DNA from: an uncultured bacterium
GTDB taxonomy: Bacteria > Desulfobacterota > GWC2-55-46
DNA length: 43,237 bases
NCBI GenBank assembly: GCA_905339405.1
Contig: CAJPGC010000008.1
Span: forward strand, 1-43,237
Direction: 5' to 3'
Both the position numbers and the translations under genes were made by a program. Every line of letters begins with the position of its first letter. The stretch's first letter is position 1. The notes beneath the pieces were generated by a model, which made no database searches, was not told the DNA's origin, and saw only the letters and a list, made by a program, of their open reading frames with translations. Shown one piece after another: positions 8,252-18,722 of this stretch.

Positions 8252-9074
8252 CGCCCTTCCTCTTGGTCCTTTCTTTCGCTATGCCTCTTTTCGAGGATGT
8301 TATGAAGTCGGCGAACCGCCTGGCGTGTTTCGAGCCCGGCATCTCCTGCCTGAGCCTTTCCGCCGCCGCGGCCGTCGAAAGGGACGACCTGAAAACTATC
8401 CTGTACGACTTCTTTATCTCGTCTATCTCTTCCCTCGTGAAGCCCTGCCTTCTTATGCCCACGGCGTTGAGCCTGTACACGGTCGCCCTGTTGCCCACGG
8501 CCATGACGTACGGCGGTATGTCCTTGCTGACGGCGGACGCGCCGCCTATTATGCAGTACGCCCCTATGCGGACGTGCTGGTGCACGGCTACGAGGCCGCC
8601 CACTATGGCGTTGTTGTCTATCGTGACGTGGCCGCCCAGCGTGGCGGTGTTCGCCATTATGAGGTTGTCTCCCAGGCGGCAGTCATGGGCGATGTGGACG
8701 TAGTTCATGAAAAGGTTGTTGCTGCCGCACTCGGTCTTGAGCCTGTCCTTCGTGGTGGCCCTGTGTATGGTGACGAATTCCCTTATGACGTTGTTGTCGC
8801 CTATTATCGTCTCAGTCTTCTCGCCCTTGTAGCCCAGGTCCTGGGGTGGCGCGCCGATGGAGACGAACTGGAATATCAGGTTGTCCTTGCCTATGGTGGT
8901 CCACTTGTCGATGACGACGTGCGACGATATCTTCGAGTTGGCGCCTATGCGCACGCCCTCCCCGATGACGGTGAAAGGGCCTATCTCGACGCCTGCGTCA
9001 AGCTCGGCTGTTGGATGGACGCTGGCCGTGGGGTCGATCCTGACTTCCTTGAGCCTGGTTGCGGACTTGCTCAT
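8232..9074 (-). CDS. lpxA: UDP-GlcNAc acyltransferase LpxA
   Basis: First enzyme of lipid A synthesis; transfers a 3-hydroxyacyl chain from ACP to UDP-GlcNAc as a cytoplasmic trimer. Residues 15-195 are left-handed beta-helix hexapeptide repeats. HIAHDC near 127-132 contains the catalytic histidine (H130, equivalent to E. coli H125). The C-terminal helices include the GIRRQGFT segment typical of LpxA. The acyl-chain-length region reads GGASAV, with the glycine that in E. coli permits a C14 chain. Length is 280, slightly longer than E. coli because of a charged tail that overlaps the following gene. It lies downstream of fabZ. Confidence 0.96.
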   Translation of the reverse strand: MSKSATRLKEVRIDPTASVHPTAELDAGVEIGPFTVIGEGVRIGANSKISSHVVIDKWTTIGKDNLIFQFVSIGAPPQDLGYKGEKTETIIGDNNVIREFVTIHRATTKDRLKTECGSNNLFMNYVHIAHDCRLGDNLIMANTATLGGHVTIDNNAIVGGLVAVHQHVRIGAYCIIGGASAVSKDIPPYVMAVGNRATVYRLNAVGIRRQGFTREEIDEIKKSYRIVFRSSLSTAAAAERLRQEMPGSKHARRFADFITSSKRGIAKERTKRKGDVQEED

Positions 9075-9099
9075 AATAAAAAGCCACCTTTCCCTTTTG

Positions 9100-9573
9100 T
9101 TATTTTTCCACTATTGTCGCCATGAGGTCGGCCTCGGCCGCGAGCTGCCCGTCGACGAAGGCTTCGCCCTTGAATACCCATATGACGCCGCGGCACTTGG
9201 TCACTGTGAGAACGAACTCGACCGTGTCCCCGGGGACGACCGGCTTCCTGAACCTGGCGTTGTCAATGCCCATGAAGTAGACGGCCTTGTTCGCAACCCC
9301 GGCCGACTTGAACGCGAGCACTCCTCCCACCTGCGCCATCGCCTCTATTATGAGGACGCCGGGCATTATCGGATGTCCCGGGAAGTGGCCCGTGAAAAAC
9401 GGCTCGTTTATGGTTACGTTCTTACGTCCCCTGGCGGATTTGCCGGGGTCGAGCTCGAGTATCCTGTCGATGAGAAGGAAGGGGTACCTGTGCGGGAGAA
9501 TGTTCATTATCTCCGTTATCTCGATGGCGGCGCCCGATGCCTTCTGTTGAGGCTCAGCTTTTATCGTGCTCAT
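9100..9573 (-). CDS. fabZ: (3R)-hydroxyacyl-ACP dehydratase FabZ
   Basis: Hot-dog fold dehydratase of fatty acid elongation, competing with LpxA and LpxD for 3-hydroxyacyl-ACP; co-location with them is common. The 157 residues include [12 protein letters not shown] at 26-37, HFPGHP at 63-68 with the catalytic histidine at 63, and the catalytic glutamate of IEAMAQ at 77. The ATG directly follows the lpxD stop codon, and AGGAGG sits five bases before it inside the lpxD end, so translation is coupled. Confidence 0.96.
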   Translation of the reverse strand: MSTIKAEPQQKASGAAIEITEIMNILPHRYPFLLIDRILELDPGKSARGRKNVTINEPFFTGHFPGHPIMPGVLIIEAMAQVGGVLAFKSAGVANKAVYFMGIDNARFRKPVVPGDTVEFVLTVTKCRGVIWVFKGEAFVDGQLAAEADLMATIVEK

Positions 9574-10623
9574 TTAACCCTCCTGTCCCTTTTGGCCCGT
9601 CGGGCCTTCCTCGAGCTCCTTGAGCCTTCTCTCAAGCTCGGATATCTTTTTTTTCAGCTCCGGCAGCTTCGCAACAAGCGCCTGCGCCCGGAGCCATTCG
9701 CCGTGCGGCATCGCCGGTATGCCGGAGAAAACGGCGCGCGAAGGAAGATCGCCTACTATCCCGGACTTCGCGCCGACTCCGACCTCGTCTCCTATGGTGA
9801 TGTGCCCGGCCACGCCGACCTGTCCGCCTATCTGGACCCTGCTGCCTATTTTAGTTGAACCGGCTATGCCGGCCTGCGCGACTATTATCGTGTCCTCTCC
9901 GATCTTCACATTATGTGCTATCTGGACGAGGTTGTCTATCTTGGTGCCCCTGCCTATGACCGTCTCTCCGAGCGCCGCCCTGTCGACCGTGACGCAGGCC
10001 CCGAGCTCGACGTCGTCCTCTATCCTGACGATCCCCTTCTGGGGCACTTTAACGTACGCCGCCCTGTCCCTGACGTAGCCGAAGCCGTCGCTGCCGACGA
10101 CCGAGTTGCAATGTATTATGACGTTGTCGCCGATGACGCAGCCTTCCCTGACAACGACCCCCTGGTACAGGAGGCAGCCCCTTCCTACCTTCGCGCCCCT
10201 GCCGACGAAAACGCCGGGGTAGAGCGCCGTGCCGTCCCCGATAGATGCGCCCTCTTCGACGACGGCAAAACTCTGTATCGAAACGTCCTTGCCAATTGCC
10301 GCGCCGGGGTGGACTTCAGCCCTGGGGCTTATGCCGGGCACGGGGACCTGCCGCGGGCTCAGTGCCTCTAGGGCCTTCACGAACGCGAGCTGGGGGTTTT
10401 TGGACAGCAGGAGATTTTCGACGCCCTCTATCTCCGAGTCCGCGATAATGGCCGAGGCCTTCGAAACCTTCGCCGCGGCAAAGTACTTCTTCCCGGCCGC
10501 GAAAGCGATATCCCCTGCCCCCGCCTCCTCGAGCGAGGCGAAGCCAGTGATGAGCTCCTTGCCGTCTCCTTTGACGCTTGCGCCCGTGAGGGACGCCAGC
10601 TCTTCGAGTGTCTTCCCTGTCAT
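9574..10623 (-). CDS. lpxD: UDP-3-O-acylglucosamine N-acyltransferase LpxD
   Basis: Adds the N-linked 3-hydroxyacyl chain to UDP-3-O-acyl-glucosamine. The 349 residues comprise an N-terminal uridine-binding domain (1-100), a hexapeptide beta-helix (100-310) and a C-terminal charged helix. The catalytic histidine lies in QIAHNVKIG (H237). The second half contains QIGGQVGVAGH, also typical. The gene begins three bases after the skp stop and abuts fabZ without a gap. Confidence 0.96.
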   Translation of the reverse strand: MTGKTLEELASLTGASVKGDGKELITGFASLEEAGAGDIAFAAGKKYFAAAKVSKASAIIADSEIEGVENLLLSKNPQLAFVKALEALSPRQVPVPGISPRAEVHPGAAIGKDVSIQSFAVVEEGASIGDGTALYPGVFVGRGAKVGRGCLLYQGVVVREGCVIGDNVIIHCNSVVGSDGFGYVRDRAAYVKVPQKGIVRIEDDVELGACVTVDRAALGETVIGRGTKIDNLVQIAHNVKIGEDTIIVAQAGIAGSTKIGSRVQIGGQVGVAGHITIGDEVGVGAKSGIVGDLPSRAVFSGIPAMPHGEWLRAQALVAKLPELKKKISELERRLKELEEGPTGQKGQEG

Positions 10624-10626
10624 GGC

Positions 10627-11157
10627 TTACTTCTTCTTTTTCCTGGCGTCGTAGGCCTTTATTACCTCGTCGGTGAGGTCAAGCTCCTTGGGCGCGTAAA
10701 GGAGGCCGCCTACGGACTTCTCGAAAACGAAGGTCAGACCCTTTTTCTTGGCTATCTCCTCGACAACGTCGCGGAGCTCCTTTATTATCCTGGCTTCGGT
10801 ATCCTGCTTTTTCTTGTTCAGGTCTTCGCCGTACTCCATGAACTTCTTCTGGAACTCTGCTGTCCTGGCCTTGAAGTCCTTTTCCTTGGCGTCCCTTGTC
10901 TCCTTGTTCCAGACGCCCGCCTTCTTGTCGAGCTCGTCCTTCATCTTCTTGAGCTCTTCCTGCTTCTTGTTGAGCTCGCTCTCGAGCCCCTCGGCCTCGA
11001 CCTTCAGGTCGTCCTTGGCCTTTACTCCGGCCTGGCACTCGTTCAGGGCCTTCTGGAGGTTGGCGTAGCCTATCTTGATCTCAGCGGCGCCGGCCGGGGC
11101 CGCCGCCACGAGGAACCATGCGAATACCGCGAGCAAAACCACTCTCAATGATCTCAT
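10627..11157 (-). CDS. skp: Periplasmic chaperone Skp/OmpH
   Basis: Jellyfish-shaped trimeric chaperone that carries unfolded outer-membrane proteins to the Bam complex. I start at the second ATG (11155-11157) because GGAG lies six bases before it; the earlier ATG at 11163 touches the same GGAG. That gives 176 residues with a clean signal peptide ending in PAGAA, then IGYANLQKAL, a long lysine/glutamate-rich coiled coil (about 45-140), and a C-terminal YAPKELDLTDEVIKAY segment. It directly follows bamA, the usual neighbour. Confidence 0.92.
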   Translation of the reverse strand: MRSLRVVLLAVFAWFLVAAAPAGAAEIKIGYANLQKALNECQAGVKAKDDLKVEAEGLESELNKKQEELKKMKDELDKKAGVWNKETRDAKEKDFKARTAEFQKKFMEYGEDLNKKKQDTEARIIKELRDVVEEIAKKKGLTFVFEKSVGGLLYAPKELDLTDEVIKAYDARKKKK

Positions 11158-11232
11158 CTTCATCTCCTTTTTTGATCGTATGTTCCGTCCACGCGCCAGT
11201 GGCTTGCGGCGCTCTTTCAAAACCTGCTTGAC

Positions 11233-13908
11233 TTAAAATACCGAGCCGATGGCGAAGTCCCATTGAGACGAACTCTCGCCGGTGCGCGGGTCGAGGTTGA
11301 ACCCGAGCTCTAATCTCAAGGGCCCGAGCGGCGAGAACCAGCGGATGCCTGTGCCCGCAGACGTGCGCACGTCGGAGAAATCTATCCTGCCCTTGTAGGC
11401 GTTTCCAGCGTCGAAGAATACCAGTCCTCTTATGTTCTGCTCTGGAATGAGCGGGAAGAGGTACTCGATATTCGCAGCGAACATCGTATTTCCGCCGATG
11501 AGGTCGCCGGTGTCGGCATCCTTCGGCCCTACTGTCCTCGTCTCGAAACCCCTTATGGAATTTATGCCGCCGAGGAAGTATCTTTCGTATATGGGGGCCT
11601 GCCTGCCTTCATACCCCTGGACGTAGCCCGCTGTCCCGTGCACCGAAAGGACGGTGTCCCAGGGCAGCGGGAAGAACTTCACCGCCTCGCCTTCGTATTT
11701 GACGAAGTAGCTCGTCCCGCCGAGCGGGCCGCCCGCTAATTCCGTGAAAGCGCTCATCACGGAACCCTCGGAGGGGAAGAAGGCGTCGTTCCTCGTGTCC
11801 CTTCTTATCTGGACTCTTACGCTGCTTTCTGTGCTCGTGCCGGCCTGCTCCCTTATGAACAGGGAAGCGGCCGGGTCCACGTTCGATATATCGACGTCCT
11901 CGAGCTTGTAGGTGATGTTGCCCCTCGTGTACCTCTTCGTTATGGGGAAGCCGAACCGGAGGTCAAAACCCTTTTTCTTTATGTCGAAGTCCGGGTACTC
12001 TTTTTCGGTGTTGTACAGGTCAAAACCGGCCGATATGGGCTTGTCGAAAAGCCAGGGCTCCGTGACGCCGAGGACGTACCTGGAACTCGACGCGCTCACC
12101 GTGCCGGAAAGGTCGAGCTTCAAACCGGTGCCCATGAAGTTCGACTGCGCTACGGAAGCCGTACCTATGAGCTTGTCAACCGAGCTGTAGCCGAAGCCCA
12201 GCGAGATGGAACCGGTGGGCCTCTCCTTCACGCTCACGTTGAGCTTTATCTTGTCGGGGGCGCTGCCGCGCCCCTCGGATATCCTAACGTCCTCAAAGTA
12301 GCCGAGCCTGCGGAGGTTGTCACGCGACCTCTTGAGCTCGGTAGCGGAGTACAGGTCGCCTTCGCCGACCCCAACTTCCCTCCTTATGACCTTGTCCCTC
12401 GTCCTCACGTTACCCACGAGGTCGATCCTCTCGATGTACACGGGCTCGTTCTTCTTCACGTCGACCGTTATGTCGATCGTCTTGTCGGCGTTATTAACCT
12501 TCGTAAGGGGCCTGACCTCGGCATAGGCGTAGCCCTTGTCGCCGTAGGCCGTGGATATCGCGTCTATCCCCTTTGAAAGGGTGCTGCGCGAGAAGACTTC
12601 GCCCCCCTTGAGCTTCAGCTTGTCGAGGAGCTCTTCCTTGCCGTCGAGGATGTCCCCGCTCATGTCGAGCTTCCCTGTCCTGTACTGCTCCCCTTCGGAC
12701 AGGGATATCGTTATGTGGAACCAGCGCCTGTCCTCGCTGAGGAGCACCCTCGAGTCAAGGATGTCCGCGTTGATGTAGCCGTTGTCGAAGTAATGGCTCA
12801 TGAGGATGGCAAGGTCGTTCTGGAAGACGAACTCGCTGAACTTGCCGGACTTCGTCACGAAGCTGAATATGCCCGCCTCCTCGGTGGTCATGAGGCCGGT
12901 GAGCAGCTTGCCGGAGAACGCCTCGTTCCCGATTATCGTTATCCTCCTTACCCGCACCTCCGGGCCTTCTTCTATTTTGAAGACCACGGTGGCTTCCACC
13001 CCGTCGGTTTCGATGGCCGGATTGACCTTGGCGAGGTAGAAGCCCTCGTCCTCGTACATGGCCTTGAGCTTCTCGGCGTTGGCGGCCAGGAGGACCCTGT
13101 CCAGGACGGTGTTGGTCTTCATCGTGACCGTCTCTTCGAGCCTCTCTATCTTTACCTCGCTGTTGCCCCTGTACTCTATCTTCCTTATGAACGGCATCTC
13201 CCTTACCTTGAAGGTAAGGACCTTCCCGGAGGCGGTGTCCGACAGGTCGGCGGCCACGTCGTCGAAATAACCCGAGGCGTAGATGCTCCTGACGTCTTCC
13301 CTCACCGTGTCCGCCGAGAAGGGCTCGCCTTTTCTGCTCGCGACCCTCTTAAGGATGGCCTCGGCGTCAACGCGCCTGTTCCCCGTGACGGTAATGGCGT
13401 CTATCGTGCCGGACTTCGCGCCGGGCCTGGCCTGTATCGACTCCCTCATCTTTTCGACTGCCGCGGCCGACTTCCCGTTGAGCCTGGAGAGGAGGTCGGC
13501 GACCGAAAGGGAGCTTTCGTGGAAAAAGGCCTTTATGGAACCGTCCTTGAGGTCCAGGAGCCTCCAGTCGACGGTCGTAGCGGCCCCGAGCCTTGTTATG
13601 GAGCCCAGGACGGCGAAGTCTGCCTTGACCCTTTTGGAAAGCTCGAGGGCGGTTTTCTCGTCGAACTTCCTGACGCCTTCCTTGAGCACGAGCTCCCTTA
13701 TTTCGGCGACCCCGGCGACCTCGGCCCCCTTCTCCTCGAGGGAAGCCGCGATCGACTCGGTTATGTTCCTCCTCAGGGCGGTCATCTCCCCTTCGGCGTG
13801 CACCTCGAAAGGAAGCACGAGGGCCTTCAACGGCTCCGCGAAAGAGGCGGCTGGCAGCAAGGCTATCGCGAGAAAAACAAGACAAAGACGAAGAAGTCGC
13901 AAGAACAT
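11233..13908 (-). CDS. bamA: Outer-membrane protein assembly factor BamA with extra N-terminal domain
   Basis: Core of the Bam complex, inserting beta-barrel proteins into the outer membrane. The signal peptide ends near PAASFAEP. Residues about 26-165 form a domain not found in standard BamA; its pattern (LPFEV, paired helices, ADFAVLGSI, VDWRLLDLKDGS) resembles the TolB N-terminal domain. Five POTRA repeats follow (about 170-560), then the 16-stranded barrel with SIRGF of the lid loop and a terminal aromatic signature ending in SVF. Total is 891 residues versus about 800 in E. coli. I chose the ATG at 13908; TTG 13917 is possible. A terminator hairpin lies immediately upstream. Confidence 0.94.
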   Translation of the reverse strand: MFLRLLRLCLVFLAIALLPAASFAEPLKALVLPFEVHAEGEMTALRRNITESIAASLEEKGAEVAGVAEIRELVLKEGVRKFDEKTALELSKRVKADFAVLGSITRLGAATTVDWRLLDLKDGSIKAFFHESSLSVADLLSRLNGKSAAAVEKMRESIQARPGAKSGTIDAITVTGNRRVDAEAILKRVASRKGEPFSADTVREDVRSIYASGYFDDVAADLSDTASGKVLTFKVREMPFIRKIEYRGNSEVKIERLEETVTMKTNTVLDRVLLAANAEKLKAMYEDEGFYLAKVNPAIETDGVEATVVFKIEEGPEVRVRRITIIGNEAFSGKLLTGLMTTEEAGIFSFVTKSGKFSEFVFQNDLAILMSHYFDNGYINADILDSRVLLSEDRRWFHITISLSEGEQYRTGKLDMSGDILDGKEELLDKLKLKGGEVFSRSTLSKGIDAISTAYGDKGYAYAEVRPLTKVNNADKTIDITVDVKKNEPVYIERIDLVGNVRTRDKVIRREVGVGEGDLYSATELKRSRDNLRRLGYFEDVRISEGRGSAPDKIKLNVSVKERPTGSISLGFGYSSVDKLIGTASVAQSNFMGTGLKLDLSGTVSASSSRYVLGVTEPWLFDKPISAGFDLYNTEKEYPDFDIKKKGFDLRFGFPITKRYTRGNITYKLEDVDISNVDPAASLFIREQAGTSTESSVRVQIRRDTRNDAFFPSEGSVMSAFTELAGGPLGGTSYFVKYEGEAVKFFPLPWDTVLSVHGTAGYVQGYEGRQAPIYERYFLGGINSIRGFETRTVGPKDADTGDLIGGNTMFAANIEYLFPLIPEQNIRGLVFFDAGNAYKGRIDFSDVRTSAGTGIRWFSPLGPLRLELGFNLDPRTGESSSQWDFAIGSVF

Positions 13909-13915
13909 ACCTTTC

Positions 13916-13944
13916 AAAAAAAACGGCCCGCGTTGAACGCGGCC
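13916..13944 (-). terminator. Rho-independent terminator between lolD and bamA
   Basis: A GC-rich stem (13938-13944 with 13925-13932, seven pairs plus one bulged base, loop of five) is followed on the minus strand by eight T residues (13923-13916). It lies just past the lolD stop and ends eight bases before the bamA ATG. Confidence 0.75.
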
Positions 13945-13951
13945 CTGTTTT

Positions 13952-14629
13952 CTATTCCTCTATTATGTCGCCGTCAACCATGCGGAGGCGCCTCGTAAGG
14001 CGCGCCGCAAGCCTCTCGTTGTGCGTCACTATTATCATGGTCATCCCCCTGGACCTGTTCTGCTCCAGGAGGATGTCGAAGACCTCTTCCCCGGTCCTGC
14101 TGTCGAGGTTGCCCGTCGGCTCGTCAGCGAGTATGACCGAAGGCGAGCGCATTAGAGCCCTCACTATGGCCGTCCTCTGCTGCTCTCCGCCCGAGAGCTC
14201 GCCGGGCTTGTGGTTGAGCCTGTCTTTAAGCCCTACTTCCGTCAGGAGCGCGCCGGCCCTCTTTGAGGCCTCGTCAAACCCTGCCCCGCCGATGAGCGCG
14301 GGCAGCACGACGTTCTCAAGGGCAGTGAACTCGGGCAGAAGATGGTGGAACTGAAAGACGAACCCGATGGTGCTGTTCCTGAAAGCCGCCAGCTTCCTGT
14401 CGTCGTGCTTGAAGACCGGCTTGCCATCATAGTAGACCTCGCCCGAAGTCGGCCTGTCGAGCCCGCCCAGGAGGTTCAGAAAAGTCGACTTGCCGACGCC
14501 GGACGCTCCGACGATGGCTACCGTCTCTCCCCTGTTTATGGTCAGGCCGATGCCCTTCAGGACCTCGACTTTTTTCATCGAGTCCCCGTAGGTCTTCTTC
14601 AGCCCTTCTGTCCTTATGAGCTCCGTCAT
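13952..14629 (-). CDS. lolD: Lipoprotein-releasing ABC transporter ATPase LolD
   Basis: ATPase of the LolCDE complex that extracts outer-membrane lipoproteins from the inner membrane. The 225 residues show Walker [10 protein letters not shown] (41-49), [16 protein letters not shown] after the Q-loop, signature LSGGEQQR (145-152) and ADEPTGNLD as Walker B. The LLPEF/ALENV segment is typical of LolD rather than of MacB. Its ATG directly follows the stop of the cyclic-nucleotide-binding gene (TAAATG). A terminator follows. Confidence 0.92.
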   Translation of the reverse strand: MTELIRTEGLKKTYGDSMKKVEVLKGIGLTINRGETVAIVGASGVGKSTFLNLLGGLDRPTSGEVYYDGKPVFKHDDRKLAAFRNSTIGFVFQFHHLLPEFTALENVVLPALIGGAGFDEASKRAGALLTEVGLKDRLNHKPGELSGGEQQRTAIVRALMRSPSVILADEPTGNLDSRTGEEVFDILLEQNRSRGMTMIIVTHNERLAARLTRRLRMVDGDIIEE

Positions 14630-15796
14630 TTATATTATCAACACGCCCTTGCGCGCGCGCATGGCGTCTATTACCCTTTCCCTTATGACCTTCTCGAGGG
14701 ACTGTTTTATCTCCGGGTACTTGAAGGCCAGATCCCTTATGACCGGCCTGCCGATCTCCACCAGCTCCACGAGGCCGCTGGCTGCGGTCACGGTTGCCAC
14801 CCTCGGCCTGCTCGTGGCAAGGGCGACCTCGCCGAAGAAGTCCCCGGGCCCGAGCCTTGCAACCTCGTTCCTGCCGCCGTCAGTCCCCTTGACCCAGACA
14901 ACGACTTCACCGGCCTTGATGATGTACATGGTCTGGCCGACGTCGCCTTCTTTCACTATGTCTTCGCCCATCGGCCAGGCAGACCTCGTGACCCTGGCGA
15001 GCACGTCTTTCCTGTCTTCCGCCGTAAGCGGCCTGAAAAGCTCGGTCATAGCAATGAGCGTATCGACGACCCGCTCCTTGTAGAAATCGAAGAGCACCGC
15101 TTCAACGCGGGCGTAACGCGATATTATCTCCGTGAGGTCCGCCTTCGTAAGCTCAAGGACGGTGGCCTTTGTAACCGCCCTTACGTCCATCGTCCTCCTG
15201 GAGCCGAGAAAGAAACCGAACTCGCCGAAGACAGAACCCTCCGGGAGCCTCGCGAGAGTGACCTTGGAAGAGTCCTTGGCGCTGCCTATTACCTCGACCT
15301 CGCCTTCTGCGATGAGGAATATCGAATCCCCGGGGTCGCCTTCCCTGAAGATATAAGCCCCGGGTACGCATTCGACCGACCGTACTTTTTTCAGGACCTC
15401 CAGGAACTCGTCCTCGGCAAGCCCGGAGAAAAGCGGCGTCCTGGGCACTTCGGGCCTTGCGGCAGGCCCCTGTCCCCCGTGAAGTTTCGCCAGGGACGCC
15501 TGCACTTCCTTTTGATCAGGGTCGAGCGCGAGTATCATCTTGCATACCGCCACGGCCTTCAAGGTGAAGCCGAGGCTGAGAAAGCTTTCTGCGCCCTTCT
15601 TATAAAAAGATATGACCGAGTCCTTCGCGCCGAGCTTTCCGGCTATGTCCCCCATCCTCATGTATATCCTGGGGTCCTTCCTGCCGTACTCCTCGAGCTT
15701 CTCGTATGTTGCCAGGGCCTCCCTAAACTTCCCCTTCGAGTAAAGCGACTCAGCCCTGTCCCTGGCGGCCGCGATCATCGCCGCGTCAAGGCTCAT
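14630..15796 (-). CDS. Protein with TPR-like region and two cyclic-nucleotide-binding domains
   Basis: Function unknown. Residues about 5-100 are helical and TPR-like (AESLYSKGKFREALATYEKL, then paired helices). Two cNMP-binding (CAP_ED) beta-roll domains follow, starting at PLFSGLAEDEFL and at LFRPLTAEDRKD. Their phosphate-binding cassettes read FGEFGFF...SRR and FGEVALATSRPR; the second keeps the glutamate and arginine expected for nucleotide binding. There is no DNA-binding helix-turn-helix, so it is not a CRP-type regulator. I chose the ATG at 15794-15796, which overlaps the lolC stop as ATGA (388 residues). Its place between the lol permease and lolD suggests a link to lipoprotein sorting, which is inference. 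Confidence 0.85.
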   Translation of the reverse strand: MSLDAAMIAAARDRAESLYSKGKFREALATYEKLEEYGRKDPRIYMRMGDIAGKLGAKDSVISFYKKGAESFLSLGFTLKAVAVCKMILALDPDQKEVQASLAKLHGGQGPAARPEVPRTPLFSGLAEDEFLEVLKKVRSVECVPGAYIFREGDPGDSIFLIAEGEVEVIGSAKDSSKVTLARLPEGSVFGEFGFFLGSRRTMDVRAVTKATVLELTKADLTEIISRYARVEAVLFDFYKERVVDTLIAMTELFRPLTAEDRKDVLARVTRSAWPMGEDIVKEGDVGQTMYIIKAGEVVVWVKGTDGGRNEVARLGPGDFFGEVALATSRPRVATVTAASGLVELVEIGRPVIRDLAFKYPEIKQSLEKVIRERVIDAMRARKGVLII

Positions 15797-17052
15797 TCGT
15801 ACCTGAGCCCCTCTACGGGGTCGAACCTTGAAGCCTGCCACGACGGGTAGAGCGTTGCCAGAAAGCTTATGCCTATCGATATCAACGCTATCGCCGCGAC
15901 AAAGGCGGGCTCAACCTTCGAGGGGAACTTGTCTATGTAGTAGATGGAAGGCGGCAGCACCTTGAACTGGAAGACCGTCTCGATGAACTGCACTATCGCC
16001 TCGAGGTTCAGCGCGGCGACGACCCCAAGTGTAGTCCCCAGAAGAGTGCCTATGACGCCTATGACGATGCCCTCTATCATGAAGATGCGCATTATGCCCC
16101 CGCTGGTAGCCCCCAGGCTCTTCAAAATAGCTATGTCCTTGCCCTTTTCCATGACGACCATGATGAGCGTGCTTATTATGTTGAGGGCAGCAACCATTAT
16201 TATGAGCGCGAGGATGATGAACATCGCCGCCTTCTCCAGCTTCAGGGCCGAGAACAGGTTCCTGTTCATCTCCATCCAGGTCCTCGTCCAGTAGGGCCCC
16301 TTTATCTCCATCATTATGTCGTTCGCTATCTTCTCGGCCTCGTAGATGTCGGTTATCTTGACCTCCACGCCTGTGACAGCGTCCCCCATCCTGAAGAACG
16401 CCTGGGCGTTCTCTATGGAGATGAACGCCATGGAAGAGTCGTACTCGTACATCCCGAGCTCGAATATGCCGGCCACCTTGAAGGCCGCCATTCTCGGGAC
16501 CGGCCCGGCCGGGGTCATGGTGCCCATCGGGGAGATGACGTTCACAGTATCGCCAAGAGAGACGCCGATGTTCCTGGCGAGCTCGCGGCCGATTATTATC
16601 CCGGCGGACTCCGTCCCGGCGCTCAGCGGCGGCCGGAGGCCCTCTATGGAGCCTTCCTTTATCTTGTCCGGCAGTACCGTCACTGTGCCGGTGGTCTCGA
16701 GGTCAAGGCCCCTTATGACGGAGCCGACGACCCCGCCGGAAGCCGATATCATTGCCTGGTTGTAGGTGAACGGCGTGGCCCCGACGACGCCAGGCACCTC
16801 GAGGACGCGCTCCGAGACTTCCTTGTAGCCCCTCATCTGCCCGCCCAATTCAGTGACGACGACGTTCGCGTTTATGCCGAGTATCTTCTCCCTCAGGTTC
16901 TCCTCGAAGCCCGTCATTACCGAGAGCACGATGATGAGGGCGGTCACGCCTACGGTTATCCCCAGTATGGAGATGAAGGTTATGACCGATATGAAGGTCT
17001 GCTTCCTCTTGGCCTTGAGGTAGCGGAGCCCTATGAAGAGTTCGTATGCCAT
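15793..17052 (-). CDS. lolC: Lipoprotein-releasing ABC transporter permease (LolC/LolE family)
   Basis: Inner-membrane subunit of the Lol exporter. The 419 residues start with the family signature FIGLRYLKAKRK followed by TM1, have a large periplasmic MacB-PCD-like domain (about 45-250) and three more membrane helices in the C-terminal FtsX domain (about 270-405). It ends with RFDPVEGLRYE, typical of LolC/E. Only one permease gene is present beside lolD, so the complex may use a homodimer or a second gene elsewhere. AGGGAA precedes the ATG. Confidence 0.9.
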   Translation of the reverse strand: MAYELFIGLRYLKAKRKQTFISVITFISILGITVGVTALIIVLSVMTGFEENLREKILGINANVVVTELGGQMRGYKEVSERVLEVPGVVGATPFTYNQAMISASGGVVGSVIRGLDLETTGTVTVLPDKIKEGSIEGLRPPLSAGTESAGIIIGRELARNIGVSLGDTVNVISPMGTMTPAGPVPRMAAFKVAGIFELGMYEYDSSMAFISIENAQAFFRMGDAVTGVEVKITDIYEAEKIANDIMMEIKGPYWTRTWMEMNRNLFSALKLEKAAMFIILALIIMVAALNIISTLIMVVMEKGKDIAILKSLGATSGGIMRIFMIEGIVIGVIGTLLGTTLGVVAALNLEAIVQFIETVFQFKVLPPSIYYIDKFPSKVEPAFVAAIALISIGISFLATLYPSWQASRFDPVEGLRYE

Positions 17053-17191
17053 TTATTCCCTGGGATTACGCGAGCCGTCCCCGGCGTATATCATAACCGC
17101 CGCGGATTAAAAAATCTGTAGGCCGGGATTAAAAAGAGCGCCGCGCCTTTGAGTGAATTCCGGTATATCCTGGGGTTTTCACGGGAAAACC

Positions 17192-18670
<1,479 letters not shown>

Positions 18671-18722
18671 CTTAATATCCTCTGAGTAGATTGTGGCCCC
18701 GCACGCTCAATAAAGGGGCTTA

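Noticed and set aside
12715-13998. 427-codon open frame opposite bamA
   Set aside because: Runs through bamA, the terminator and into lolD; no start signal and no domain.
14342-15850. 502-codon open frame on the plus strand
   Set aside because: It is antisense to lolD and the cyclic-nucleotide-binding gene, is of low-complexity charged composition, and has no recognisable domain; such long shadow frames are expected opposite GC-rich genes.
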